The position numbers and the translations under genes are program-made. Positions 10,961 through 23,150 of a stretch of 64,000 nt of DNA are shown here, one piece after another (positions within the stretch are counted from its first letter, which is position 1; each line of letters begins with the position of its first letter). Below the pieces are notes generated by a model. It was given only the letters and a program-made list of their open reading frames with translations. It had not been told where the DNA came from and made no database searches. The DNA comes from Erythrophleum ivorense (Eukaryota > Streptophyta > Magnoliopsida > Fabales > Fabaceae): NCBI GenBank assembly GCA_026724425.1, contig JAIUCV010000227.1, positions 496,001-560,000 of the forward strand, in the 5' to 3' direction.

Positions 10961-13556
10961 ACTTGGCAAGCTTTCATATGTTATGTATGGCCTACTCACA
11001 TGTTGAGAATGTTTTTCTTTTATGCATGGCCAATTCAATTGTTGCAAATGCATGCATTATGATTTTATATGCTAACATGCCATACATGCATGGTGAGACT
11101 TGTTGCATGCTTTGTGTGTATGATTGAATGAGAGATGAGCTATTGAGATTCTTTGAATCTCACTCCTCCTCTCCACCATCCAAACATGCTAGGTGGACCA
11201 AGTGAGGTTAGAGATGGGAGCTACCAAGCTTGAAGCTAAGGAGATTAGTGAAGACTTGTAAAGGAACTTCTTGTAATTATGTTGTACTTAAGACAAGGGA
11301 TGTAAATTAATGACGTACATGATGTAGTATCTACAAATGTTTGTAAATCAATGTATTCATGATGTATATATGAGAATTAGAATGATTTTGAATGAAGAAG
11401 CAAGTTTGATTATGAAATGCATAATGTTAGTATAGGCCACATGAGTGTATAAGTGGGTGTGGGATAGTGAGTTTCTCCAATCTGGGTTGTTAGACACTTA
11501 ATCCATGATTGATTGCCCATACAGATGCTTTCTCATGTGCTCAAAGAGTCCTAAAGGTAGAAGAACCAAGATTGGACCCCATGAGCCCCTTTGTGACCAA
11601 GAAAGTGACCCTTTTGCACATGATGTCAAGAGTTGACCAAATGACCTCTTCTTACTTAGAAATTTGACATGTGACTAGATCTTATCTAGAGCTTTTTGAG
11701 AAGCTAAAGATCAAGTCATTTGGAGGTCTATAGAATTTTCTGTGATTTTTCAAAGTTGGTATCAAAATTTCGGACCTTCAGAAATACTGTTCATTTGGTC
11801 AGTTTAGAAACCATGTCATCCGAGGGGCAAACGTAGTCCAATGGCTACAAAATTTTATACACAGAAACTAGATAGTCACAGTGACTTGTAGGAACTAGAA
11901 GCACCTCATTTAGAGGTCTATAGAGGAATATATACAATTTCGAAGTTCCAGCCCAGAATCAGTCATCCTACCATACCCGAGGTACTGTTTCATCGGTTTC
12001 CGGGAGTTTGGTTCGATGAATTGATCTGAAAATATTTTTCCTCTCTATTTAACATCCACATATTTCCATAGTGATATCTTTTACAAGAATTGAATTTTTG
12101 TGGAATTAGTTAGACAATTTCAAAATCCATATCAGTAAACTATGACAGTAACAGAACCCCTCTGACCAGTGGATGATTTTGCGTGTCAAACGCATTATAT
12201 GTGCGATTTTATGAGTTTCATATATTTTTACCATGAAGTAGACAGTCTAAGATTTCTAGAATGACCGAGATCATGGGCTTTTGATTTTTTTGTATTTAGT
12301 TCAGAATTTTCAAACTCAGCCCAGAAATGAAGCCAAAACTGCCAAACACGAATTTGCATGTCTCACATCCCTTTTTGCTTTCCATGAGTCTCAAGCATGT
12401 TTTAGGGATTGAAATAAGTTGTAATGGTGAAAATAAACATGAGGATGCATAGAAAGAGCTCACCCGGTCTATGTGACACTAAAGTGAATATCTACCCATG
12501 CATGAAGCCATAGAGAAAGAATATGAACCTAAAGAAAATGATATCCCTTTTATGCTTCCCATATGCATATGAGTATGTAAGGCATGATGGGTATGAGCCA
12601 AAGAGTAAGGTGTTACAAAGAACACATGAAAAAAGACTCTACTCCTCACTTTTTCTCTCATGGATGAAACTTACATGGTCTAGAAACATAAATTTTTGCA
12701 AGTGTTTTGGGTAGAAACTTACCTCAATATCAATTACTCTCTGCATAAACTGATTTCCACTAATTGATTTCTTGAAATGAGCTCTTTTTTACCTTGGATC
12801 AGATTTGAACTTCAAGTTTTCATGAAAAGAAAATCACTATTAGAAAACTCTTATAGAGAGAAACAACTTTCCTAACTAGCGCGAAATGAAACGAGACTGT
12901 TTACTTACCTAAATAGAAGCTTAATATCTCTCTTTCCCTTCCCTCAGTAAGACACCATTAGTGGCTCCTTAAAATCTGATTTTGGAAGTTGGTAGAAGAA
13001 GGAGAGGAATGGCTTACTTAAGAAGCTCCATTTATAATTTTTAAAGAAGACTATTTTGCCCCTATTTGCACATTTACTCTGTTTGGACTCATTTTTTAGG
13101 CTTTCAAAGATCTGATTGCTCCCTACAAAATTTTGGATGCTCTTTAACATAAAAACTTATTTTCGGGGTTTAGATGGATTAAAATAGTGAAAACTAGCTT
13201 CTTCTGAAGCCCTAGCATTATTTAACTCTTTTCAGCACATTGAAAAGGGTCTTAACTGATTCTGACTATCCTTATGATTTTCAAGATTTCTAAAAACATT
13301 GGTGAGCTTAGTTTTGGGCTTTAAAACTATTTTCCTTGTGTTTCCTAAAATTTGCTCAAAATTATAATTTTGTCACTGATGTACCCTTTTTCTTTGTTTA
13401 GTTTCGTTTTCTTTTCGTGTGTGATTTCCTAACCCTGTTTCTTAATATGTTGATTATCATTTTATCATTATTTGACCTTAATTCTATTTACTTTAGGGTC
13501 ATATTTTATTAACATACTAGTCCCAATTCAATTAAAAAGTCAGATGTTACAAAGTG

Positions 13557-13790
13557 CATATATGTATTATTGCTTACTGTATTTATAAATTATGCTTTAA
13601 TATGTTTTCATCATGAGTTTTATGCTTACTGTGCTTTCTATAATGAGCTTTATGTATGAGTTTGACATGTTTTTTGGGCTTTAAAACTATTTTCCTTGTT
13701 GCTTGATGTATTTATGATTTATGCTTTATGTATGAGTTTTAGCTTTATGTATGACTTAGGTATTTGATCAAATGAGTTGGCATTAACCAA
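13557..13790 (+). mobile_element. 3' LTR of the first gypsy element, second part
   Basis: After the second aagtg the sequence continues as the LTR broken off at 5977. At an equivalent distance from the LTR start, the LTR that starts at 16944 has similar gtatgtgtgtg...attatgaattatg text near 21510-21560. No clear LTR end is visible; similarity fades by about 13790, so the 3' end looks deleted or replaced. AT-rich sequence with nothing recognisable fills 13790-14080. Confidence 0.45.
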
Positions 13791-14079
13791 GTATAACAAA
13801 TCAATCTCCACCATTTTCCAATCAAGAAGAAGAATATTAATAGATTTAAAACTTACCAAGTGATTTGTAATAACTTCTATTAAATGATATCATAAATGTA
13901 AGACTTACCTATTAACTTATGTCTCCATAGTATTATTGTTGCATGCACTAAACTTAAATTTTAAGTTTTATAACAATTTAATTTTTCATCTAATTAATTT
14001 ATATTGGTTGTGACTATTATGTACAAGTCATTTTTACTTATATTTATAAATAGGTTCAAATATCATAATTATTTTTAAA

Positions 14080-14350
14080 AAATCAAATAGTGGCAATTGG
14101 GCACCACTAAACAATTGTTGCTAAATACTTAAAGAATTTTGTGATGGTTATAATTTAATTGCTACTAAAGCTTATTATTTTGTAGCAATTGCCAAAACCT
14201 TCACTATGAACTTATGGCAATGATTGTTCTTGTGATTGAAAACAATTGTCACAATGCAACTCATAATGGATTTTTAGGAGCAATTGTTGCAACCACTGCC
14301 GAACAAATTAGCAACAGTTCAAACCATCACTAAAGCTTTTTTGGGTAGTG
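14080..14350. mobile_element. Terminal fragment of a CACTA transposon (right end)
   Basis: The stretch ends gggtagtg at 14350; its complement starts cactacccaaaaaagc, a CACTA-type terminus. Upstream are repeated short motifs in both orientations (caattgttgctaa, gcaattg, ccatcactaaagc), typical of CACTA subterminal repeats. No matching left end or transposase adjoins it, so it is a fragment or a deletion derivative. Confidence 0.6.
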
Positions 14351-14869
14351 ATTTCTATTTTTCACTAATTGCTAATTACGATTTCCTAATTTGATTTTAG
14401 GTTATTATTGATCATATTAAGATTTTTTTCCCTTTGTGTTCTTTTCATAATATTAGTGTAGTTACTTGTTGAAATTAGTGGAATAAAAAAATTCATTTAT
14501 ATTTTAAAAATAACAATGTTGATAGTTAATAAGAAAATTAGTTGCTAAAATGTTAACATGAGACTTTTACTGAGGAGTTCTGAAAATCATAGCAATACTA
14601 ATTAACTACTTGTAGAAATAATGTTGAAGAGATGTAATTGTCGTCTTTGAAAATAAAAGGGTTTTCTATATAAAAAAATCAAATTAAAAAAAATTTATTT
14701 GAACCTAACGTTAATATACTAACATTTTATTGAAGAAGACAATTAGGAACACACTCACAAAATACTTTACTGAGGAAGCTAATATCGAATATTTTGTAAT
14801 TATAGAATAAACTAATTAGTTATCATAAAATTCATAAATTCTTTATAATGATTTTTTTATGTGTATCAT
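14351..14869. other. AT-rich stretch, no gene seen
   Basis: About 500 bases of AT-rich sequence between two CACTA ends. No reading frame, repeat or known motif was seen. Confidence 0.4.
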
Positions 14870-15200
14870 AAGCCATAAAAAAAAATCATCTTAGCCATAG
14901 TTTTTCTTTGTCTTAGCTACAGTTCAAATTTGGAATTAGTGAGCTTAATTGTGAATGACAAAACTATGGTAAAAATAGCCATCACAATTGATTTAACTGC
15001 TATTTTTAAGAACTACTATTATTGTGGTTATAAAACTACAATTAGACTATCTAGTTTAACTATGGTTTTATACCTGTAATTAAACCCTATGGTTTAACAG
15101 TAGTTTTATAATCACAATTAACCTTTTGGCTTAATGGCAATTTAGTAAATTGGAACTAAACTATTTGTTTTACCAATGGTTATAACCATTGCTAAGTATA
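14870..15200. repeat. CACTA subterminal repeats, left side
   Basis: Repeated short motifs in both orientations around ttaactatggtttt, aaaactatggt and cacaattaa. The same motif family occurs at 33480-33800, the right end of the element, which is the main reason to pair the two ends. Confidence 0.55.
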
Positions 15201-15249
15201 TTTCTTTTAATATTCTACCTATTTTATAGCTTACAAAGGATTTTTTTTA

Positions 15250-16589
15250 AAAAAAATCCCTTCATACTCGTTGCAATTCTTACAACCAACATAGCAACCC
15301 AATTACAAATTACCATCATATTCAATAAATAATAGTTTCATACACATTTAGTAACAATTTATAATTAACATTATAAGAGATTTAATTAGTTTTAAAATTC
15401 AAACATAATACAATTAATGTTCACACATAAATCAAAATATTAAAACAATCATCTCTATTAGATGGGCTTGGAGATTGAGATGGTGCTCTTAGGTATCTAC
15501 TTTCTTGACTATTTAATACCAAAATATTTAATTATATAAAATAAATATTTAATTATATAATTTAAGTAAAATAAAAAAAACTATAATATTACTCCAAGAA
15601 CACCAAGACTAGCTAGTTTTAGAGGCAGCTAGCCCTAAAAACTCCAAAGGATGAATGCCAAAGCTGCATCAGCCTATTGTTAGTGTCTTCTTAATTCCTA
15701 CACCTTTTACTATAGCTTTCTATGCGTCAACCTATGAGGTGGAGCTCCTTCATGAGATCAAGTAGATTGATCAAACATCTAGGAAAGACAAGTACCTAAT
15801 TCCATACCTCGAACTTGACTAAGGCACTTTTGGCTTCCTAAAACAATTAACAACAAATGCTAACTTGAGATCTTCTAAGAACAAGACCCCTGAGTTTGAA
15901 TCTCTACTATCCTATCCTACAAGTTCAAGAAAAATAAAAAAACATTCCAACATTATCAATTCAACAAAACTAGGGGCGAACACTCTATTCATACATAGCT
16001 CTTATACTTATAATGACTGCTTTAACCTCAATGTTCATAGGATTTCCATACTTATCCTTACGTGTGACAATCTATACATCTCCATATATGACAAGACTGC
16101 CATGCTTAGCCTTTTAGAAAGCATATGACAAATTCTATAACATGTGTCATATAGGATAAACAATTTCAGCTATAATATCTACTAAATGTAGCTTACCATC
16201 GCAGGGCTCTTTAACTCACTAGTATGGTAAATCGTCTACTTTCTCCTAATTGCTTTCTTTCTCTCTACCATCACTTGGTGATTAATAGAAACACAATTAG
16301 TATATATATATATATATATATATAAAGAGCATAATTCGTATATGCATAAATTGTTATTACCACAATCCTTAAGTCGAGCTAGTAGTCAATAAGTGGCACC
16401 CATTTTTCTCTTAACATCCTATTAAGGACCATTTACCATAGCTATTCTCTTGCTCTTATTCTATTGTTTTTACTATTAAGTAAATCCTTTCTTTTCTACC
16501 TCCTTTCTTACCCACAGTACAAATATAATACTTCTTATGTATATTATTAACCAAAAAGTATGTTTATAGCATACAATACAATTGTTAAT
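15250..16589. other. Left interior of the CACTA element, no clear gene
   Basis: AT-rich and poorly coding on both strands. An 87-codon plus-strand frame at 15865-16128 has no recognisable motif. A (TA)n run lies at about 16302-16324. By position this should hold the 3' part of the element's second gene, but I cannot trace it. Confidence 0.4.
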
Positions 16590-16938
16590 TAATATGGATA
16601 GACATGAGTAAGCAATGAAATGAAGACACACAATTTGCCACTTGTATCTGAGTCCTATAATAGTTGTCCTTCAAACTTTTTGGAACTTTTGCCTAGGTTA
16701 AGTAACTAATGGGAAAATTTATGAAGTCTATTGCAACTTGCCTTAAGATCACACCTAATAAGCCACAGTCCTTTTCCATTTAGTTGGACAAGCTTCTTCA
16801 AATCTATGAGGACTCTATGGCCTTCAAGTAGTGTCTAGAGCCCCTGACAAGTCAAGCTCGTGCATCTAACATCTTCTTACTCATCTATAAAAGTAAAGTT
16901 AACAAAGTCAAACTTAGATTAATTGAATTGAACTAAAC
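16590..16938 (-). pseudogene. Second CACTA gene (plant transposase, tnpA-like) remnant, distal part
   Basis: Read on the minus strand from 16938, one frame gives RGSRHYLKAI and then MEKDCGLLGVILRQV...FPISYLT.AKVPKSLKD. This resembles the segment of plant En/Spm 'plant transposase' proteins that usually reads G.P.G.N...L.S.LG.L.R...P..Y..W..VP...K. Several stops break it. The 5' part of the same gene appears to lie at 26980-27254, the other side of the LTR inserted at 16944. The assignment rests on weak similarity judged by eye. Confidence 0.4.
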
Positions 16939-18367
16939 TAAAGGTGTAATATCCTATGATTTAGAAATTCAAAATAGTTCCTAAAAGAGTGAAATTGATT
17001 ATTTATGAGGGGTCACAGGCCTAGAGAAGGCCAGTGTCAATTATGAGAAATTGAAATTCAAATTGTTTGGTTAATAAATGAGGACCCTAGAGTAAAGTAA
17101 ATTGAAGCAAATTAAGGCTAGAATGTTAAATAAAACATTTAGCAATAAGGTCAAGAAACCAAGAATGACCCAAAATTAGAGCTGAAACGGCTAAGCGGAA
17201 TGCACCAAAATGCAATGGCAAAATTATAATTTTGGACAACTTTTTGAAAACTCAAAAGAGGAATTTTAAATGGTAAAATTAAGCTCACTAAGGTTTTCAA
17301 AGGCCTAGAAAATTATAGAAACTATTAGAATAGTTAAAAACCCTTCCGGTATATGATTTATGTTATTAGTTAACTAAAACCTTGATTAAATAGTTTGATA
17401 AGGTTTTAAATCCAATTAATGTGAAACCAAAGGCATTTAATCAATTAAAGATCTAAATCTTATAAAGGAAATGACAGCTCTCAAAAAGGAATTGAAATAA
17501 GCTCAAATGAAGGAATTGAACTGGAGGGGCATAATGGACATTTTGAAAAAAGTTATAAAACACCTCCTTTCTTTGTATATGAGGCCAGCATGTCCTTAGC
17601 CTTCTTAAAATCAACTTTCTTAGCTCTATAATAGAACTAAACTTAGCTCCTTATGGCACATAAGAAGGAAAAGAAAGGAAGAAGAAAACTAAGCAAAAAA
17701 GGTAAGAAAATGTTCTTTTTTCATGCTCTTCCTTTCTCCAATGTTCTTCTCCTCTCTCTTCCCATGGTTTTGAAGTTCTGAATAGTGGTGATTTATAGCT
17801 AATTCAATAGAAGAAGGATTTGAAGGAAATTTAGCAACACAAGAAACACCACTTGATAAAGAATCAAACAAGGTATGCTTCACTGTGGAAAACTTGCTTT
17901 TCTTGATTCTTTCCTTGCTCCTTCATTTTGGCCAACCTAGAGGGACTATGAAGGGTTTGATTTTGGCCCTACCTTGATAGGAAATGGGGTTTTGATGTAT
18001 AGAGATATAGAACCAATAGAATTTAAAAAGAAGCCATTGGTAACAAGTTATGCGAATTAGGGTTTTGATTACACTTAAAAAAATATGAGACTTTAAAATA
18101 ATATTTTAGACCATCTAAGAGTATGATTGAGTTAAGAAGAGGCTAAAGAGATTATATAGGTGCTAAATTCCCTAGAAGAATAGATGAAACTCCATGGATG
18201 CTTCCATGTATGTAGGTCTCGGCCAAGGGGTGTATATAGTACCTAGGGAGAGTTTTCTTTGATTCTAAAGATAAAAATAATCTAAATATGAATTATAAAC
18301 ACCAAAGGAACTATTAGTTTAAATTTAGAAATCTGAATTTGAAAGTTGAAAGTTTAGGGTTCTATTA

Positions 18368-21133
18368 TGTAACACCATCATTGCTAGCTCATACCCATCA
18401 TGCCTTACATGCTCACATGAGATATAGGAAGAATAAAGTGAGATCTTCCTCATTGGATTCATATATGTTCTTAGGGTTGCTACATGATTAAAAATTCACT
18501 TCAGTGTCGCATAGACCGTGTGAGCTCATTCTATGCAACCTTATATTTATTTGCACCATTACAACTCATTTCAATCCCAAAAACATGCTTTAAACCCATG
18601 GAAACTAAAAAAGGATATGAGACATGCACATTCATGTTCGGCCATACTTGGCCTCATTTCTGGGCAAAGTTTGGAAAATCACAACTAAATATAGAAAATC
18701 GAAAACATGTGATCTTAGTCATTCTGGAAAAGGATGTCTACTTCATACTAAAAATATTTAGAAGCCTTAAAATCCCACACAAAAAGCGTTTGACACTCGA
18801 AATCATCTAGAGGTCAGAGTGGGTCCTGCTACTGTCACAGTTTACTGATATGAACTTAAAAAATGTCTAACTAATTCCAAAAAAATCCAATGCATGCGAA
18901 TGATACTATTATGGAAAGATGTGGATGTTAACTAGAGAGGCAAAATGTCTCTAGATCAGTTCATCAAGCCAAACTCCCAGAAATCGATGGAACAATACCT
19001 CTGGTTAGGCAAGATGACTGATACTAGGCAGAAATTTTGAAAATGCATATCTTCCTCTCTAGACCTCCAAATGAGGTGATTCTAGTTGTTACAAGTCTCG
19101 GTGACTATCTAGTTTCTACCTACAAAATTTTGTAGCCATTGGACCACGTTTGCCCCTCAAATGACACAATTTCACAACTGACCAACTGAACAGTGCTTAT
19201 GAAAATCTGAATTTCTGATACCAACTTTGAAAAATCATAGAAAATTCCACAAACCTCCAAATGACTTGATCTTTAGCTTCCCAAAAACCTCTAGAAAAGA
19301 TCTAGTCATGTGCTAAATTTCAAGGCAAGAAGAGGTTGTTTGGTCAGACTTGGACATCATGGGGCAAAGTGCCAATTTCTCTTGCTAAAGAGGGCTCCAA
19401 GGGTTCAAATTGGCTTCTCCTACTTCTAAGGCTCTATGAGCACGTGGGAAAGTATCAACATAGGCTATTAAACATAGCTTAAATGTCTAAAAACCCAGAT
19501 TTGCAAAACTCACTCTTTCACACCAACATATACACCATGTACATAATGCCGAGATCTTGCTATTCATTCCAAAACTTGCTACATCATTCAAGATAGTTTT
19601 CATTCTCATACATATATGATAAATACATTGATTTACAAGTATTCATACGTGCTACATCATGTACATCATTAAAGTACACCTCCTGACTTAACTACAAAAT
19701 AGTGACAAATGGCTCTTTTACAATTTCTTCACCGAATTCCTTAGCTTCAAGCTTGGTGGCTCCCATCTCTTGCCTCACTTGATCCACCTAGCATGTTTGG
19801 ATGGTAGAGAGGGGGAGTGAGATTCAAAGAATCTCAATAGTGTATCTCTCATTCAATCATACATAAAGCATGCAAACAAGTCTCACAAATGTATGCATGG
19901 GCATATTAGCATGTGAAATCATAAAAAAAGCATTTTCAACATTTGAGTAGGCCATACATAACATACAAAGGTTTGCCAAGCTAGTGGATTGGCCTCACCC
20001 ATTCACTTTGTGGATTTTAGACTTGCCTCACCCATTCTTTAAGAGGTTCTTGGATTCAACCTTACTTTTAGGAGTCAACCTCACTTTTGGGAGACTTTTT
20101 ACTTTGTCTCAACTAACTTTAGGGTTCTTGGCTCATCCTCACCATGGTTAGAGGGTTGTTGGCTTTTCCACACTTAAGCAAAGCAAAGCAATCACATGAA
20201 ACATCATTGGAATACATAAGGCATCATCATGCTAGCATACTTTTCATGGTTTAAAAATATACATACACACATGCAAGACAACGCACACATCTATGCATGA
20301 GAGAAGGTGGAGAGAGCTACCTTATAGGCTAATCACAAGCTTTCCCTTTCAATTTGTCTCCTCCCTTGTTGATTTCACAATCACACTTAGATGGGAGTGC
20401 TTCTCTTGAGCCTAGACCCACAAAAGCATGGAATTACTCTCTCATAACTCAACATTTATTCACAAAGTTAAGGGTTTCTTTCTAGCAAAACCTACCCAAG
20501 CATATAAGAAACTAGGGGTTCTTTCTCTCTCTAGAAACTCACCAACTATCCTTCCTCTCTCAAGCTCTCAAGAAAGGAAATCAAAGAAGTGAAGCTACAT
20601 GAATTCTAACCTCCCTCAAGAGTGGTATTCCACTTTTCCTCTTCTGACCAAGCCCAAAACATAGATACTTTAACCACCAAAACTATAGGAAGAGAGGGCA
20701 AGGAGAGAAGAACAACATGATAAGAAGAAAAACCATACAAATCTTACCTCTTCCTTGTTCTTCCTTCCTCCTCTAGGTTTCTCTCTCTCTCCTTTGCCCT
20801 TTTCTCTATCTTAGAGGGAGCTTAAGTCAGTTAAAAGAAGAAAGGAAGGGTTTGGATGCTTTAATATGTCAAATTCTCGGTGAGCAACGCCCTAGTTTTT
20901 GTATGGGGTGCCCGCACTCGCTATAGCTAGAAGCATTTTCGCTATAGCGAGAAGGCACTCTCGCTATAGCTAGAAGGCACTCTCGCTATAGCTAGACCAT
21001 TTCTCGCTATAGCGAACAGGTACATTTGCTATAGCTAGCCTATAGCTAGCAGACTTAGAAAATTTTTAGCCCTTCAAAAATTTTTTAGCTTTTTCTCTTC
21101 TTTTCTTCTCTCTTTTTTTTTCTAGTTGTTACA
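18368..21133 (-). mobile_element. Solo LTR (minus), 2.77 kb, TSD tatta
   Basis: Plus-strand reading begins tgtaacacc (LTR end on the minus strand) and finishes agttgttaca (LTR start). Perfect 5-bp duplications tatta flank it at 18363-18367 and 21134-21138. It is the inverted relative of 9702-12617 along its whole length. It sits inside the LTR that starts at 16944. Confidence 0.9.
20920..21050 (-). repeat. Inverted copy of the gctatagcgag array
   Basis: Successive copies of ctcgctatagctagaag and ttcgctatagcgagaag. It matches the array at 9815-10055 in opposite orientation, as expected for two inverted LTR copies. Confidence 0.85.
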
Positions 21134-21614
21134 TATTATGCATAAAAAAGCAACTTGGGGTTATGCTTCTTGATTTGACTTTGTGATGACTCTAATGAGT
21201 GTAAATGGAGTCATATGACTTAGATTGAGTGAAAAATTAGACCCAAGATCATGAATTATATGAGTTGCTTCATTATGCCGCTAAATGGAGCCATATGAAA
21301 GCCTAAAACTAGAGTTAGCTTATGTGAGGTTAGAAATGGTTCCATTGATGCAATTGTATCTTATTTGACGTGTCTAGGCCAAGCAAGTGAAGCCTTTCCC
21401 AAATGTGTGTGAAGCCGAGAAGAGGAAGTGAGAGAGTAAGGAGAATTTTATGCTTCTTGAGAAAAGGTAGCTCTTCATCAATTCTTGTATGTTTATGTTG
21501 CTTGTCTGATTATCATTTATTGCATGTATGTGTGTGTAGATTATGAATTATGTTTATTACTATTTTCTTGATGATTTGATGCTATTATGTTTTTTGAAAT
21601 GCATTTGGAATGTG

Positions 21615-21815
21615 TAATGGCTCATGATGGGTGAGGTTGTGCCAAAAGTTTCTTAACTTGGGTGAGGTGAAGCCAAAAGTCTCTAAGTAAGGGTGAGACA
21701 AGGGCAAAAGTGTCAAGAAATAAATGAGGCTAAGTTAAAAGTCCCTAAAAATAGGTGAGGCCAATCTAAAAAGTCTTAAATAATTGGTTAAGGCTAGGAC
21801 AAAAGTCTCTAAGAC
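21615..21815 (+). repeat. GTGAGG...CCAAAAGTC tandem array, about six units
   Basis: Imperfect units of about 30-34 bases, each with (g)tgag(g/a)...caaaagt(c/g)tc. It lies in the middle piece of the solo LTR that starts at 16944. Confidence 0.8.
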
Positions 21816-23150
21816 TTGTTTTTGACCTTGATGGATCCATATGATTTCATAAATATGATTATATTTGATATTTGAATGGATATGATGCATGTTTGCTTTC
21901 TTTGACATAATAACATGCCTTACATGTGCTTGTAGGGGGAATAAGCTATTAGGATCCTTGTAATCTCATTCTCCCCCATATTATTTCTAACCATGTCTAG
22001 GGAATTCTTAAGGAGCCAAGAATGGAGACTAACAAATGTGATTGGCAATACTTTGACAATGGTTTAAGAATTTATGTAATAAGTTTCACATGAGATATTG
22101 AACATATTATTTTTGAGATGTAAACCCCCTCACATATGTAAAAGTTCAAGATTATGATGTAAATCCTATTTTTTGATGCATATATATGAGAATGTGCAAA
22201 ATGACCATAGGTGTGCCTTAGAAAGTGTATGTAAGATGACAAGTGGAAGAATGATTTTAAGCTGCATGATGTTTGTGACCTGATGAGATGGTTATATATG
22301 TTATAATTCATATTTGGGATATGCTCAAATAGTAACATGTATTGAAAAAGCCCATTTTGAATCATTTAAAACTATAAATATGCCATTATGAGTCACTTTC
22401 TGCCTTTGAACCAAAATCTGACCAAATAAATGAGTTTTTGGATGACATTTGCTAGGAATTTAGATCTCATTTAGATATTTTTAAAAGACATCATTTTTTG
22501 AACTTTGTAGAATTTATTATGATTTTTCAAGGTTGACTGAAAATTACAAAATTGTCGGCATACTGTTCATTTAGTTTGTTTTGATTTTTGAGTATTTGAG
22601 GGGCTAAATAAACTCCCATGATCATAAAATTTTATAAGCATATATTTTGTATTATAAGATTTTCATAGCCACTGAAATCACCTAAATTGGGTCTGTGTAA
22701 CCAAATATATGCATGCTCAAAATTTTAAGTGTAGTTATGCCCAAAATTCTGATATGGTTACTATTCTAATAGATTTTCATAGTCCAATGTATTTGTTTTG
22801 ATCTAAAATTTTTACAGCATGTAGTTCATGTCACAAGCTTTCCATAGAATCTTCATTTATGCAAATTAGAGTTTTCTAGCTCAAGATATAAATTCTTAAA
22901 GTTAGTGGCTGAAATATGTATTTATGTGAAATTATGAAATTATGATAGTTTGATGTGCATGACTTGAAACCCAAATTTCTTACTCCTTTTGTGATGTTTC
23001 TAGTTGGAAAAGTATGTTAAGGATGAATTTTGAGATCTAAATGAAAAAGTCATGCATTTATACTTAAATTAAGAATTTAGGCCTTTAATGTCAGTATTCT
23101 TCTCTGCTAAAAGTGTTAGAAATAAGAAAATGAATGTTGTAAGCACATTG

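Larger units (their letters stand above)
7972..12617 (+). mobile_element. Composite LTR element: 144-bp LTR stub, antisense gag, full LTR
   Basis: Both ends carry LTR termini (tgtaacaacc at 7972, ggtgttaca ending at 12617). The flanks are the perfect 5-bp repeat aagaa (7967-7971 and 12618-12622), so it entered as one unit. Its left LTR survives only as the first ~144 bases. The internal 1.6 kb holds a gag remnant on the opposite strand, and no polypurine tract precedes the right LTR at 9702. This is not a normal LTR-gag-pol-LTR layout; it may come from rearrangement, gene conversion or a later insertion. Confidence 0.65.
9702..12617 (+). mobile_element. Full-length 2.9-kb LTR
   Basis: Runs from tgtaacaacc to ggtgttaca and is the inverted relative of the solo LTR at 18368-21133. 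Shared parts are the gctatagcgag array, the purine-rich patch, the gtgagg...ccaaaa array and the ctattgagattctttgaatctcac segment. Further shared are the agcttggtagctccca-type segment and the tail block around tcatttggaggtct. Within its 2,916 bases I see no coding region. Confidence 0.85.
5978..13551 (-). mobile_element. Solo LTR (minus), itself split by a nested element
   Basis: On the minus strand it begins tgtaacatctgac at 13551 and ends ggtgttata at 5978 (the usual ggtgttaca with one change). It is flanked by the 5-bp direct repeat aagtg at 5973-5977 and 13552-13556. It contains the usual LTR landmarks reversed, for example the purine-rich patch near 12950-13100. Removing the nested element (7972-12617 plus its 5-bp duplication) leaves about 2.9 kb, a plausible LTR length. 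No internal domain of its own remains, so it is a solo LTR. Confidence 0.75.

Noticed and set aside
12479..12661. Minus-strand 60-codon frame across the end of the composite element
   Set aside because: It spans an LTR end and the TSD, so it is a chance frame over an insertion boundary.
18484..18810. 108-codon open frame
   Set aside because: It lies wholly inside a solo LTR and is not kept open in the inverted relative at 9702-12617.
20920..21050. Spaced palindromic repeats considered as a CRISPR-like array
   Set aside because: The DNA is plant nuclear, spacers are irregular and similar to each other, and the array lies inside an LTR.
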